From Punica granatum (Eukaryota > Streptophyta > Magnoliopsida > Myrtales > Lythraceae), in the NCBI RefSeq assembly GCF_007655135.1, contig NC_045134.1, positions 25,258,568-25,322,567 on the forward strand: a stretch of 64,000 nucleotides of DNA, written 5' to 3'. Each line of letters begins with the position of its first letter. Within the stretch, counting starts at the first letter, position 1. A program made the position numbers and the translations under genes. Below the pieces are notes generated by a model. That model was not told the origin of the DNA, did not search any database, and worked only from the letters and a program-made list of their open reading frames with translations. Below are positions 28,629 to 38,794 of this stretch, piece by piece.

Positions 28629-30576
28629 TCAATTATCCTGAGGGCTTTGGCCCCTTTCCATGGAGTTATGCAATTCCTCCGTTAACCGAACTTGGTTAAC
28701 TATTGTCCCCCCGACCTTCGTCGCATGTGTTGCCTCCTCGACAACCATAATTTCCTCCACTGTATTAGCCTCATGCGGCTCCGAACCAGTGTCCATTGGT
28801 GCCAAAAACAATTCAGCTTGAGATGCTGCTACCCCAAGGGTCGGAGACATAGAAGAACTTTATAATGGAGAAACCCCACTCACCATGGGATCTGGGGCCA
28901 TATCTGCTGAAATACACCAATCCCCGCTTCTATCTTCTCCGCACTGGATTGAAGTGTCAGAAGTAGCTCGATCAGCACCTTTCGATACCTGGGTGAGCTG
29001 AAGCTGCGAGAAAGGGGGAACATTTCCGAAAATAGCTGATGGGTTGAGCTCAGGGGCTTGGCCCGATGGAGGAAACCCCTTAGCTATCTCAACTCGGGGT
29101 GTCGCCTCCCCAACTTGGAGGCCTGCAGACTGGGCATCCAAGGTCCTGCACGACCCTCATGAAAATAGTGACTTTGAGTTCCCACTGGGCTTTGCCGCTC
29201 GTACTTTTGCCTGAGGCCTAACAGCTACTGTTTTTGCTTTACCTTTAACAGCCTTAGAGGTTGAGGCCTGGGCCCTAGAGCCCACACCCTTAAATTGGAA
29301 ATCTTGACAGCCTGTTGACTTCAACTCACCACTAGTCCTCACCGTAGACTTTCCTGCATCAGATCCAACCCGCTGTCCTCCTGCCACTTCCCTATCTGAA
29401 ACCGCAGAATCCTCCTCCAACACACGAAATCGTGATCAATGGCCTTTATCCCGCCCACTTCCCTTTCCGTTACTATCACCCTCACCCTTGTTTCGCCGGG
29501 AATCGCGGGGCTTCTGTTTTGGCCGTTGGACAATCATCCATGGACCGGCCGCCGACTGCGTGGTCAGAGCTGGCGCGGGGACCGGCACTACAACTTTTGG
29601 TTGTACCTTTGCCAGGACAGATTCCTGCTCCGCCACTTGCTTAGCCAGCTCTACTCCTTCATTAGTTCTCGTCGACAATGGTGTCACCCGATTTTGTTGT
29701 ACAAGCTTAGGACAAACTTCCTGACGATGACCATAACAGCCACACTGGAAGCACACCAGATGGATGCTCTCAAAAGCTGCCTTGTACTCTTCCCCATGGA
29801 TTGTGAACCGGGACTTAAGCCTTTTGTTTAGATCTACTTCAACACAAAAGCGAGCAAAATTTCCAATTTCCGAGGAGGCCGTTTCACGATCTACTTTAAC
29901 AATTCGTCCAATGTAATTACCTATCTCAGCAAGACTTTCATCGTTGTAGTATTCCATGGGAAATTCGGGGACACGAACCCACACCATTGCATGATCAATA
30001 GTCGCCTTTGAAGGGACGAAGTTAGGCCTCCATTGTTGGATTGTCAAATAGTGCCCGAGAATGGTCCAGGGGCCACCCGCTATAACTGCCTCACGGTCCG
30101 CCTTGTTTGAGAATCTCACCAAAAAGAAATCGCTTCCCAGGCTAATTAGCTTGAAAGACCTCTTCCACAGTTGTGTCAGCCTCTGCTTAAGATACTTGTA
30201 CCCAACCCTTTGTCCCAATACCTTCACAATCAATGATCCCCACCATGGAGCGCGAAAACGTCTGAGTTGTTCCTTAGAAAACCTAATATTCGGGCAAAAT
30301 TCAGAGCCCGGATCAGCTTCCTCTTCCTCGCTCGAAGGTTCTGGTATCTCCTCAGGCATTTCCATCGGTATCTCCTCTGCCGCCGGCATCTCAACACCTG
30401 CCTGTTTTACCCCCAGATTCCCCTCCCCAGTTGGTTCCTCTGATTCCATATCCATGTTGACCTCGCCATCTCCTGCCACGACGGCGCTATAGGATAGTTT
30501 TCGCTTCCCTTTATCATTAGCCAAACCCTTCTCTATCCCCTCTGTAGTGTCTGGTGTAATGCCCACCTGGCCAGCA
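28629..30576 (-). pseudogene. LINE ORF1: DUF4283-like RNA-binding protein with CCHC knuckle, three in-frame stops
   Basis: Nucleic-acid-binding ORF1 protein of a plant L1. The frame is open from the 5' junction to 29438. The N-part is acidic (EEIPEPSSEEEEADPGSEF). It continues with a DUF4283-like region (GSDFFLVRFSNKADREAVIA, GGPWTILGHYLTIQQWRP, VWVRVPEFPMEYYN) and a zinc knuckle CFQCGCYGHRQEVC. The same frame then meets TGA 29438-29436, TGA 29159-29157 and TAA 28862-28860 before ending near 28629, 40 bases before ORF2. The segment after the first stop starts SRFRVLEED, typical of plant ORF1 proteins past the knuckle, so it was probably coding. No true ATG lies near the 5' end (the apparent first codon is GTG), pointing to 5' truncation. 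Confidence 0.88.
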
Positions 30577-30593
30577 TTAACCTTTTATCTCTT
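30577..30593. repeat. Target-site duplication of LINE, right copy
   Basis: Identical 17-mer to 24388-24404, adjoining the 5' end of the element. Confidence 0.93.
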
Positions 30594-30854
30594 GATATTT
30601 ACTTGGGAAGAAAGCAAAAACAAATTTGATTGAATGAATCTCTACGTTCTGTCGTGCATGAATTAATAATAATAGTAAGGTTGCGCAGCCAAGATTTCTA
30701 TGCGAATCCATAACATTGGTAAGATTATCACGTACAATGAGTTTCGCCATTCTCGTGCAGCCGAGACTGCCTAGTTGTTTTTCTTCTACGGTGGGAGGTA
30801 GCTACCGCATGGTCAGTGATGGCGGGCGACTCGGTTTTCCCATATCTTTACCGT

Positions 30855-30946
30855 TCGTCTATTCAATGGAATGTCTTACGGGAACCGACTGAACATCTTA
30901 TCGTCTATTCAATGGAATGTCTTATGGGAACCGACTGAACATCTTA
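30855..30946. repeat. 46-bp tandem duplication
   Basis: Two adjacent 46-base units (30855-30900 and 30901-30946), each starting TCGTCTATTCAATGGAATGT, with a single C/T difference. It is recent by divergence. No gene lies in it. Confidence 0.92.
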
Positions 30947-31104
30947 TCGAAACCGAAACTTGCTCGACCAGAGCCTTTACATGAGTTTTCCATCTCAACG
31001 TATATTGATGGTATTAGGAAGTAATTTTCTTAAGACTGAGGGCGATATATGCTGTTTAATGAGAAACTATCATCTCTCTGTGCCCAAATTCTTCGAGTAG
31101 TAAC

Positions 31105-31285
31105 CGACATATACCGATTTAAACGGTTCGGCATTTATTCCTCTTAAATAAGGTTACGTGTTTGATTCTTATGAACGAAGTAAACGGGACAGTTTTTACT
31201 CTTTCATGAACATACCCAGTTTGAACTGAATTAGTCGGGAATCTTTTGAACTTCCGGATACTAAGGCGAACTCTGAAAAAGAAGT
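31105..31285 (+). repeat. SINE-like repeat, family A, copy 2
   Basis: Shares CGGTTCGGCATTTATTCC, TTAAATAAGGTT, a GTTTGATTCTTATGAA B-box-like segment, TTTTTACTCTTTCATGA and TTGAACTGAATTAGTCGG with the copies at 8371 and 34321. It ends near an A-rich GAAAAAGAAG. Confidence 0.5.
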
Positions 31286-31933
31286 GGTGGATCAAAAGGA
31301 TCAGGCCCATCCAAAGACAAGGGCCCATAAGCACCAATTGAGTCCACTACAGAACATGGCTCCTCCTCTAGGCCCATGGGCCTATAAGAAATGGGGGAAA
31401 TGAAAATTACACAGACGAGAAATCGAACGTTCGAAGTCGAGGGCAGTCCCACTACACAACAGCTATCATTACTCTTAACTACTGTTAGTTGGGACATTGT
31501 TTTCGAGACTGAATTACATTTTGACTAAATTATGTCAAGATGGGTCAGTAGAATGATTGATAGTCACCAGCACTCGTCCCTTTCAAATTAGGTGCTGTCG
31601 ACACAAATGCTAAATATATATATATATATACATAAATTCAAGTATTAGAGATAAATTTACATTTAATTGACTATGTTACGTAATTGATCTGTGCTCCGAT
31701 AGGGCTGTAAAGCAGCGCTACACAAGCATACTGTATTCTGCAGGCTCTCCATGCTTTGTTTGATCGAACCGACAAAATATATACAGAAATTGGCCTGTAT
31801 CTCCAGAAAGATGCATTATGAGAGAAATTGTCAGCTCGATCCAACAGACGGCGAGCTTCCTCGGTTTTTGAGAATGTGAATGTAAATGTTAAGAATGTAT
31901 ATGGTATATTATCTGAGCAGAAGCCTCTCCGGT

Positions 31934-33982
31934 TCAACATTCAGCCCAGCTGAAACCCGGACTCTTCTGTATTCGCATCCCTTTCATCACATCTCTCACC
32001 ATAGCCGATCTTTCCCAGTCCCCGGACTCTGCAAGCATGGCTGATAACTGGACGTAAGCGCTTGAGTTCTGCGGATCAAGCTCCATAATTCTCTCTGCCA
32101 CCTTCTCCCCAAGAATTTTATCCCCGTTAACCCCACAACCCCTCAGCACTGATGACCACATAGTAGCATCTGCAGTAAAAGGCATTTGTTCTAGAAGACT
32201 CACCGCTTCGTGGAGCCTACCAGCACGAGATAAGAGATCCACCATGCAAGAGTAGTGCTCAAGTCCATGATCAATATAATAGTCCCGTTTCATCACATCA
32301 AACCATTTCTTTCCCTCTTCGACCAGTCCACAGTGATCACAGGCGGACAGGACTCCCGTGAAAGTAATGCCAGTGGGTCTCAAACCAGCACATGTCATTT
32401 CATTGAACAAACTCAAGGCTTTCATTCCGTGACCATTTGTGGCATACCCCATGAGCATTGTATTCCAAGGGACTTCATCGGATTTTGTCATTCCATTAAA
32501 AATCTTTCGCCCAATCTCGACAAAACCGCCCTTGCAGTAGAAATCAATGAGAGAGGTTGAAACAACTGAATCAGACTCGAGTCCAATGATGAAAGCTCTG
32601 CAGAAGATCTGCTCCCCAAGATTGAAAGCAGAAATACTAGCACAGGCACTCACTCCACTAGCAAGACTGAACTTATCCATTTTCAGGCCCAACCTATTCA
32701 ACTCGCATAAAAGATCCAATGCTTCAATCGAACACCCGTTCTGAGCAAAGCCTGCGATCATTGAGTTCCAAGAAATCAAGCTCTTACAAGAGATTGAATC
32801 AAATACCCTTCTTGCGTCTTCGATTTTCCCAGAGCTGGAGTATGCAGTTATCATGGTATTCAGTAAGATGGTGTCATCGTAAGCTCCAAGCTCGCTAAAA
32901 AACTTGCAAGCATCGTTAGGGCTTCCGCATTTGTGATACATATCTATAAGAGCACTAGCAACAACAATGTCTTTCACGAACCCCATCTTGGTTCCATGAG
33001 AATGAACTTGTTTGCCCTGTTCGATGAAACCTTGACTGCTGCAGGCACCCAAGATAGTGGCCAGTGTAGAGGAGTCTTCGGAAACTGAAGTCTTACGCAT
33101 TTGATTAAATAGAGCTAAGGCTTCGATTCCCTCATTATTATAGACATGGCCCGAAATTAGAGAATTCCACACGACTGCACATGGGTTAGTAGCCCTGTTA
33201 AAGATTCGTCTTGCCTCCCCCATCCTGCCCAAACCAGCGTACCCTGAGATGATTGCTGACAAAGAGAAGTCATCAGGATTATGCAAAGAGTTCACAACTC
33301 GAGTTGCACTATCCAAGTCTCTGCATTTCACGTACAAGTTTATAAGAGAACTAGCCAGTCCTGAGTCAAATTCGATACCAGAAGTAAAAGCACGAGCATG
33401 GATTTGCTTCCCGCTTTCAATATCTTCTCTATCTGTGCAAACTCTCAAAATCGTTGCAAAGACAAAGGAGTCAGCTTTTCTCCTTTCCATAGGATCGAAA
33501 ATCATGTCCCTGAACAGCCTAACTGCCTCTCCATAGAACCCATTTCGCGCATAACCGTGAATTGTGGAATTCCACGTGACACCGTCTTTCCTGGGCATCT
33601 CATCGAACAAGGCTCGGGCATTAGCAAGATCGCCTGACTTGATAAAACCAGAAATAACTACATTCCACGAGAACTCATCCCTGTCTGGCATTGCTCTGAG
33701 CAGCTCCATCGAACCTGTCAAATCCCCTGATTTCGTGCACCCTTCTATGAGTGCATTCCAGGTGAAGCGGTTTCTGTGCGGCATTTCATCGAACACTCTG
33801 CGTGCTTCGATCATACCGTCGCACCGGACATACCATTGAAGGAGCCGGTTTGCAACCGTGACGGCTGAACTTAAGAGGCCATTCTTCAAGAGGAGGGGGT
33901 GGAGCTGCCCGACTTGACGGATTGAGGGCCGTGTGGTGCAGGACTGGAGTAGGCGGATACAGTAATGGAGATCTACGTCCAT
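31934..33982 (-). CDS. Pentatricopeptide repeat protein, PLS class, E subgroup (At1g77010-like)
   Basis: Organelle-targeted RNA-binding PPR protein; E-subgroup members usually act in C-to-U editing with partner proteins. Single exon of 682 codons, ATG 33982, as most PLS-class PPR genes. The N-terminus MDVDLHYCIRLLQSC and overall repeat order resemble, from memory, Arabidopsis At1g77010 (annotated mitochondrial). Repeats such as NRFTWNALIEGCTKSGDL, DEFSWNVVISGFIKSGDL, KSLISWNSMIAGFAQNGC and DEVPWNTMLMGYATNGHG run throughout. The C-terminal E/E+ region includes YSCMVDLLSRAGRLHEA, MWSSVLRGC, ELDPQNSSAYVQLS and SPGFSWAEC, where the protein stops; there is no DYW deaminase domain. The start is not an obvious long transit peptide, so targeting is uncertain. 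The RNA target cannot be predicted here. Confidence 0.95.
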   Translation of the reverse strand: MDVDLHYCIRLLQSCTTRPSIRQVGQLHPLLLKNGLLSSAVTVANRLLQWYVRCDGMIEARRVFDEMPHRNRFTWNALIEGCTKSGDLTGSMELLRAMPDRDEFSWNVVISGFIKSGDLANARALFDEMPRKDGVTWNSTIHGYARNGFYGEAVRLFRDMIFDPMERRKADSFVFATILRVCTDREDIESGKQIHARAFTSGIEFDSGLASSLINLYVKCRDLDSATRVVNSLHNPDDFSLSAIISGYAGLGRMGEARRIFNRATNPCAVVWNSLISGHVYNNEGIEALALFNQMRKTSVSEDSSTLATILGACSSQGFIEQGKQVHSHGTKMGFVKDIVVASALIDMYHKCGSPNDACKFFSELGAYDDTILLNTMITAYSSSGKIEDARRVFDSISCKSLISWNSMIAGFAQNGCSIEALDLLCELNRLGLKMDKFSLASGVSACASISAFNLGEQIFCRAFIIGLESDSVVSTSLIDFYCKGGFVEIGRKIFNGMTKSDEVPWNTMLMGYATNGHGMKALSLFNEMTCAGLRPTGITFTGVLSACDHCGLVEEGKKWFDVMKRDYYIDHGLEHYSCMVDLLSRAGRLHEAVSLLEQMPFTADATMWSSVLRGCGVNGDKILGEKVAERIMELDPQNSSAYVQLSAMLAESGDWERSAMVRDVMKGMRIQKSPGFSWAEC

Positions 33983-34320
33983 GGCAGTTTTCGCGCTATA
34001 GAGAAGACGAGTGGCCGATTCTACGGAGGTTGAGGAGGTGACAGTGGCCGGAACTGGCGGCAGCAGCCACTGTTCGTAGGACGCCGCCTCATTGGGGCGG
34101 TCGGATTGAGGCAGACAGAGGCGGCATTTGCCCGTTCACAGTTCGACCGTGGTGATTCCCGAAATGACGTGGCAAAATGAATCCTAAAACTTTTTAGATT
34201 TTGCTTTTTTAAGTTTTCATCCTAATTTTTTTTTTCAGTTCAATTTTATCCTCAATGTTACTCATTTTGTTCACTTTCATCCTACCATTTATTGGAAAAC
34301 ATTGACATAATGTAAAGCCA

Positions 34321-34500
34321 TAGCGGTTTTCAAGTAGTTTGGTGCTTATTCCCGTTAAATAAGATTTCGGTTTCGAGTATTATAAATTGAGAAAATTTAT
34401 ACTGTGAAAGTTTTATCATTTAGTGAGGCGATCCGATTGAACTGGATTAGTAGAAATCCTTGAAACTTTCATATACCAAAGTGCATACTAAAAAAAAAAA
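34321..34500 (+). repeat. SINE-like repeat, family A, copy 3
   Basis: Begins TAGCGGTTTTCAAGTAGTTT, with GGTGCTTATTCCCGTTAAAT, a GGTTTCGAGTATTA segment resembling a tRNA B box, GAAAGTTTTATCATT and TTGAACTGGATTAGTAG. It ends in a run of 12 or more A. This is the best-preserved copy of the family. Confidence 0.55.
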
Positions 34501-35884
34501 AGAAACTTGAGAGGTCTTCAGGGCAAGGGGAATAGTTGGCAACCACCAACACCCTGTTCAAGGTCACCCGCCACCAATGACGAGTGGACCAAAATAAGAT
34601 TCTAGATATGTGTTTGTAACTCGTTCCTAAATTATATATACAGTTGATCGAAAAATCAGGAAATAAGTATTGTTTTTTATTAATAAAGGTATTATGTGTA
34701 ACGAATATATCACGTGGCACCGTGTTACTACACGTAAAAAAAATTGTTTTTCGTCACGAGTAGATTTTTCTTTTATACTATTTCTAAAAACCAACTGAGG
34801 AAGTGAAAAATCTTTTATTGACTTGTCCTGGTATGGATATAACACTTTCTCCTTTCGTTGAGCTTTCTATGGATATTTGCAAATGCATGCTAACACAGGA
34901 GATGCAACCAAACCTAGGAGGTCCTATTAAAACTGATATCCGGACAAGCAACCAAAGTATACGAGACACAAGAAATCAGTAACACTACAACACAAATGAT
35001 CCATAGAAACATAAATTAGAGACGAAAAAGATCCATACAAACAACCCATTAATTATTTTGTTTTCAAATCTTCACTTTTAAAAACGAAAAGGATATATAT
35101 CTCTGTACATTGTGTTATTTGTCTCTAAATCTTTACTTTCAGGAACAAATAAATTTATGTCTCTGTGTGATATATCATTTGTCTACAATTAATTAAAAAA
35201 ATTGTTGACTTAAAAGGAATATGTTTAATGTATGAGCAACAAAGAATAATTTATATGCTCTTAAAGTGTATAAACGTATAGAGACTAATATAGAATTGGT
35301 AAATTAAATTTGAAACTTTATTTTTCAAATGTAAAAATTTACGAGTTAAGAAAAAAGAAGCGTATAATTAAATATTTTTACTTTATTCATTTCAATTTTT
35401 ATCTCTTTCATCTTTTCTTTTAAGAACCATTTCTAGTATATATATTTTTCATCCGGTCTTCTCTTCAATGCAAGTATTTTTTCTCGTCATGCTTGACATG
35501 TTCCTCTTGATTCTTTCCCCTCATCGCCATATCTCTCTTCTCATTCTCTACTTTAATTCGATGACCACTCATCCAAAAAAAAAACAAAAAACAAAAGAAA
35601 AATCGACGACCATAAGAATTTCTGGCCTTTCCACTTGACGAATAAATTATGAAAATTCTATATAAAATTTTTCGATATAATTTCAAACAAAAGTCTGCCA
35701 AAAGTTTTCCTTTAAAAGGATAAACTCTCACAAAATATTTGATTAGGATAAATATTATTATTTCGTAAGTTACTTAAAAAAATCAAAACTTATAAATATA
35801 AAATATCAATGATTTATTTAGAATATAAATATTATTGTTAAACTGTAATAAATAATAAAAGTTACAGATTTAGACAAGTAAGGA

Positions 35885-36017
35885 GTATCGGTACATTAGA
35901 TAAGGTGATGTTATATTCAAATGGAGGTTGAGGGTTCAAATCTCTCTGTTGTAGGATTAATTGCTTTGGTGGATTGAGTTGGTTTGTCTGATTTGGGACC
36001 CGCCACTCGATTCCGTA

Positions 36018-36020
<3 letters not shown>
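35885..36020 (+). repeat. Possible tRNA-derived SINE-like fragment
   Basis: Contains GAGGGTTCAAATCTC, a good match to a Pol III B box, about 40 bases after a TAGATAAGGTGATG segment that could be a degenerate A box, followed by about 80 bases and an A run. No target duplication was found. Confidence 0.35.
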
Positions 36021-36025
<5 letters not shown>

Positions 36026-36048
<23 letters not shown>

Positions 36049-36049
36049 T
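36026..36049. repeat. (TA)n microsatellite
   Basis: TA dinucleotide run directly after an A run that ends the preceding SINE-like fragment. Confidence 0.85.
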
Positions 36050-38421
36050 TTTAGAACTTTATATATAGAAGTAAAAGATATATTGAGATAGCTACATTTA
36101 CTTCTAAAAAATATATAGAGATACTTTTTTTTTTGGTTAGTTACACCAGAGATACAAAAAGTTTGCAAATATAACACTTTGATGCGGCATGAATTTTTTA
36201 TTAGGATTTAGTACAAGACATTCGAATTTGTAACAATCAGGTATTCTTCGTCATATGCCGTCTAATGCCGTCATGATTTGCTGACATGACTATCTGATGT
36301 GTCAAAATTCTAATTAAAATTATATTAAATATTAATAAAAAAATTTTAATTTGATAAACAAATTTGTATTTAATAAAAATAAAAAAGAACTGGAAACCTG
36401 ATAAAAAAAATTTTCGTTCTTGCTCGTGCACCATGTCCCAAATCTCCGTCCATCATCTTCTTGATATTCCAATTTTCGTGGAAGTTGACCCCCCCAAAAA
36501 ATGTTCCTTTCCAACAATTTCCACAGAGATTGTGGAAGTGGGTCGAGGCGGGAGATTCAAGAACAAGAAGCAGCGAGATGAATGGAACGGAAAAGAGATC
36601 TGGACGCGGTTGGGTGATTGAGATTCAGGAGGGTTTATCGGAACAATGTTTGGCGTAGTTTTAATTCTCGATTGTTTGGCTCATTGCTCGTCTTTACGTT
36701 GTTTTACCATGATACACAAGACATCCTATGAGGCGGACGTCGTGGCAACTCGAACTAAAGTCGATGTTTCAAAACAATAACGTACACATATTGTGTATTT
36801 AAACTCTAAGTGTTGTAGGTCCGACATACTCACTAGTCATGTACAAAGGTTGTAGGTATTCAAGTATGTCTTGGTCGAGTTGGAAGGCACCATCAAAAAA
36901 AAAAAACTAGGATAACATTGGCACTAATAACAATTTGTGATCCATGCAAGGACTATACTTGTTAATCACAAGCCAAAATACATATGAAGGGACCGCACAA
37001 TTATTTTATATCAAACATATCTTAAGTGAACTGGATAAGTCGATGCCTGAATATAGATTAGTATCAGTCAATAAATTGATAATACCCGCAAATTTTATAT
37101 GAAAAAAATAGAATCGTACAATCACGCCAATTATATATTCAATTTTTTAAAAGAGAATCCTCTACCCAAAAAAAGAGAATATTAGCTAGCGACTCACACG
37201 TAATCTTAAATATTTAATTATACACAAACTTGCAGAAAACAAATGTATATATCTATATACATAAATAAATATATGTATTCATCATAACATTCACGTCTTT
37301 CGTCAGATTTTTCGTCGGTGGAACTAAAATATATTCCATTTCTCTTCAGCTCGTCATCAAATCGGGAATAGTCAATTTCCTCCCTCAAAAATATTTAATT
37401 CATAAGTTCACCCAAAAAGAATCTAATTCATAAGAAATTTATTTTACTCAGAGCACGTCAGGAAGCCAAAATTAGCGGGAGAATCAGTCCTCGATTAATT
37501 AATTATGTAAACTCAAAAAATACAGTATTACTTACTCAAAATTTTTATAATTCTATCTATGAGGCGCACATATGTACCGTCACTCGACGGATTTATAGGA
37601 GTTTCAAAATTCACCGGAAACACATCGTGGCTCAAGAAGCCTATACTTGAGCAAATATTTAGATAGGCTAAGGGCATGCCGTATCACGGAAAAAAATTAA
37701 TAATTCGCAATATTAACTACTGGTGTAAGAATTGGGAATTGGGTGTGACTTTGATTCTTCTTTAACAACCACTAGTTGACTTGTGTTGCTAACGAGAACC
37801 TGCCTTGCTTACAAACAAGTTATGTGTATAAGCTCCTACTGCATGCAATGATCTTTCTTGAATTATGCATCAACTCTGAAAAAGATATAATCAATTAACT
37901 AACTATATTAAATGATCGATGCAAAATGGAGGTCCATTGTTTCATGACCTTTCATTTTCCGCCCTTTAAAACGAGAGGTATCATGTTTTCTTCCGATTAA
38001 TTTTTACAGTCCATGCGAAAGCTTTGTAAGCCCACAAGACAATTCAGTCTGTTCACGAACTGTGCAGACAACCCAATATTTGTGTATTTTTCCTGTATAT
38101 TTTTTAGGGTGATTTGAATTTGAAATTTCATTAAAGAAGTCTTTCTTATAATCACCATGTAGTTGCTGTCCCTATTGGATTTTCATATTCATATTCAATT
38201 TTTTTCATAGAAAAAATTACTTGTCTCGTTTCAAAGAATAAAACATCCGCACCATAATCTTCTTCCTTTTGGATTCTCTCTCTCTCTCTTTTTTAATAAT
38301 GAAATTGAGAAAATTTATAGATTCTTCTAAAATCGATTACCTAACCCTTACCGGGCCTGCTTAATTTATAAGAGCACATTTTTTCAAAAAGTTCATTAAT
38401 TCAGTTGGGGGTCAAATGATT

Positions 38422-38466
38422 TCTGGTTAGGTGCTTACTTCCATTGAAAACAATTAAGGCTTTTCT
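38422..38466 (+). repeat. Fragment of SINE-like family A, interrupted by another SINE
   Basis: TGGTTAGGTGCTTACTTCC and ATTGAAAACAATTAAGG resemble the start of copy 3 (GTTTGGTGCTTATTCC, GTTAAATAAG). The next element is inserted here. It is short, so identity is tentative. Confidence 0.3.
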
Positions 38467-38780
38467 ATCACTAGCACGGTGGTTTAGTAATTAAGTATCA
38501 AGCGCTCCACTTGAACATCACGAGTTCGAACCTTACTGAGGACATAGAGCTCGCCACTATGTGGGTGTATTATGGGATGACGGTGGCTGACTCATAATAC
38601 TTGATCCAGTGGGCCTTGAACTTAATTCACTAGTGTGTTGGTGGGGCTGTGGTAATCAAGTTGACTAAAGTCTCAGCGAGTTATGGCGAAAGGAACATTC
38701 CATGACGATTATCTTCCCTTAATTGGGGCAGCCACAGCGGGTTAATAACCTGACCTATCCTTTTATTTCAGCGAAAAAAA
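38467..38780 (+). mobile_element. tRNA-derived SINE with target-site duplication
   Basis: About 314 bp flanked by AATTAAGGCT-T(n)-CT on both sides (38451-38466 and about 38780-38794, differing by one T). It begins ATCACTAGCACGGTGGTTTA, has an A-box-like GGTTTAGTAATTAAG and a strong B box GAGTTCGAACC at about 38523, and ends GCGAAAAAAA. These are the head, promoter and tail expected of a Pol III SINE. It has no coding capacity. Confidence 0.8.
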
Positions 38781-38794
38781 ATTAAGGCTTTTCT

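Larger units (their letters stand above)
24405..30576 (-). mobile_element. L1-type non-LTR retrotransposon (LINE), nearly full length
   Basis: A 6172-bp minus-strand insertion bounded by a perfect 17-bp direct repeat (24388-24404 and 30577-30593). The 3' end is a short A tail preceded by GGGCTTCGGCCCCCTATCAA in the sense strand. Gene order is ORF1 (DUF4283-like plus CCHC knuckle) then ORF2 (endonuclease, reverse transcriptase, RNase H). ORF1 is open up to the 5' junction with no ATG before 30566, so the copy is probably slightly 5'-truncated, as expected from target-primed reverse transcription. Four in-frame stops interrupt the two ORFs but no frameshift was found. It lies in intergenic DNA and does not interrupt any gene I can recognise. 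Confidence 0.95.
30594..31933. other. Intergenic DNA between LINE and PPR gene
   Basis: Contains a 46-bp tandem repeat (30855-30946), a SINE-like copy (31105-31285) and a TA tract near 31613-31630. The last 250 bases probably include the 3' UTR of the PPR gene. No other gene is recognised. Confidence 0.55.
33983..38421. other. Gene-free AT-rich region with repeat remnants
   Basis: No gene is recognised over 4.4 kb. It contains SINE-like copies (34321-34500 and about 35885-36020), TA tracts (36026-36049), a possible transposon arm joined to a GC-richer patch (36121-36660), and long AT-rich sequence. The leftmost 170 bases are the GC-rich 5' flank of the PPR gene. Confidence 0.55.

Noticed and set aside
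29432..29831. Plus-strand frames across the LINE ORF1
   Set aside because: They are antisense to the DUF4283/zinc-knuckle coding frame and carry no motif.
38470..38560. Candidate tRNA gene with a good B box
   Set aside because: It has no full cloverleaf or anticodon stem, and the unit runs on to an A tail with target duplications, so it is a SINE.
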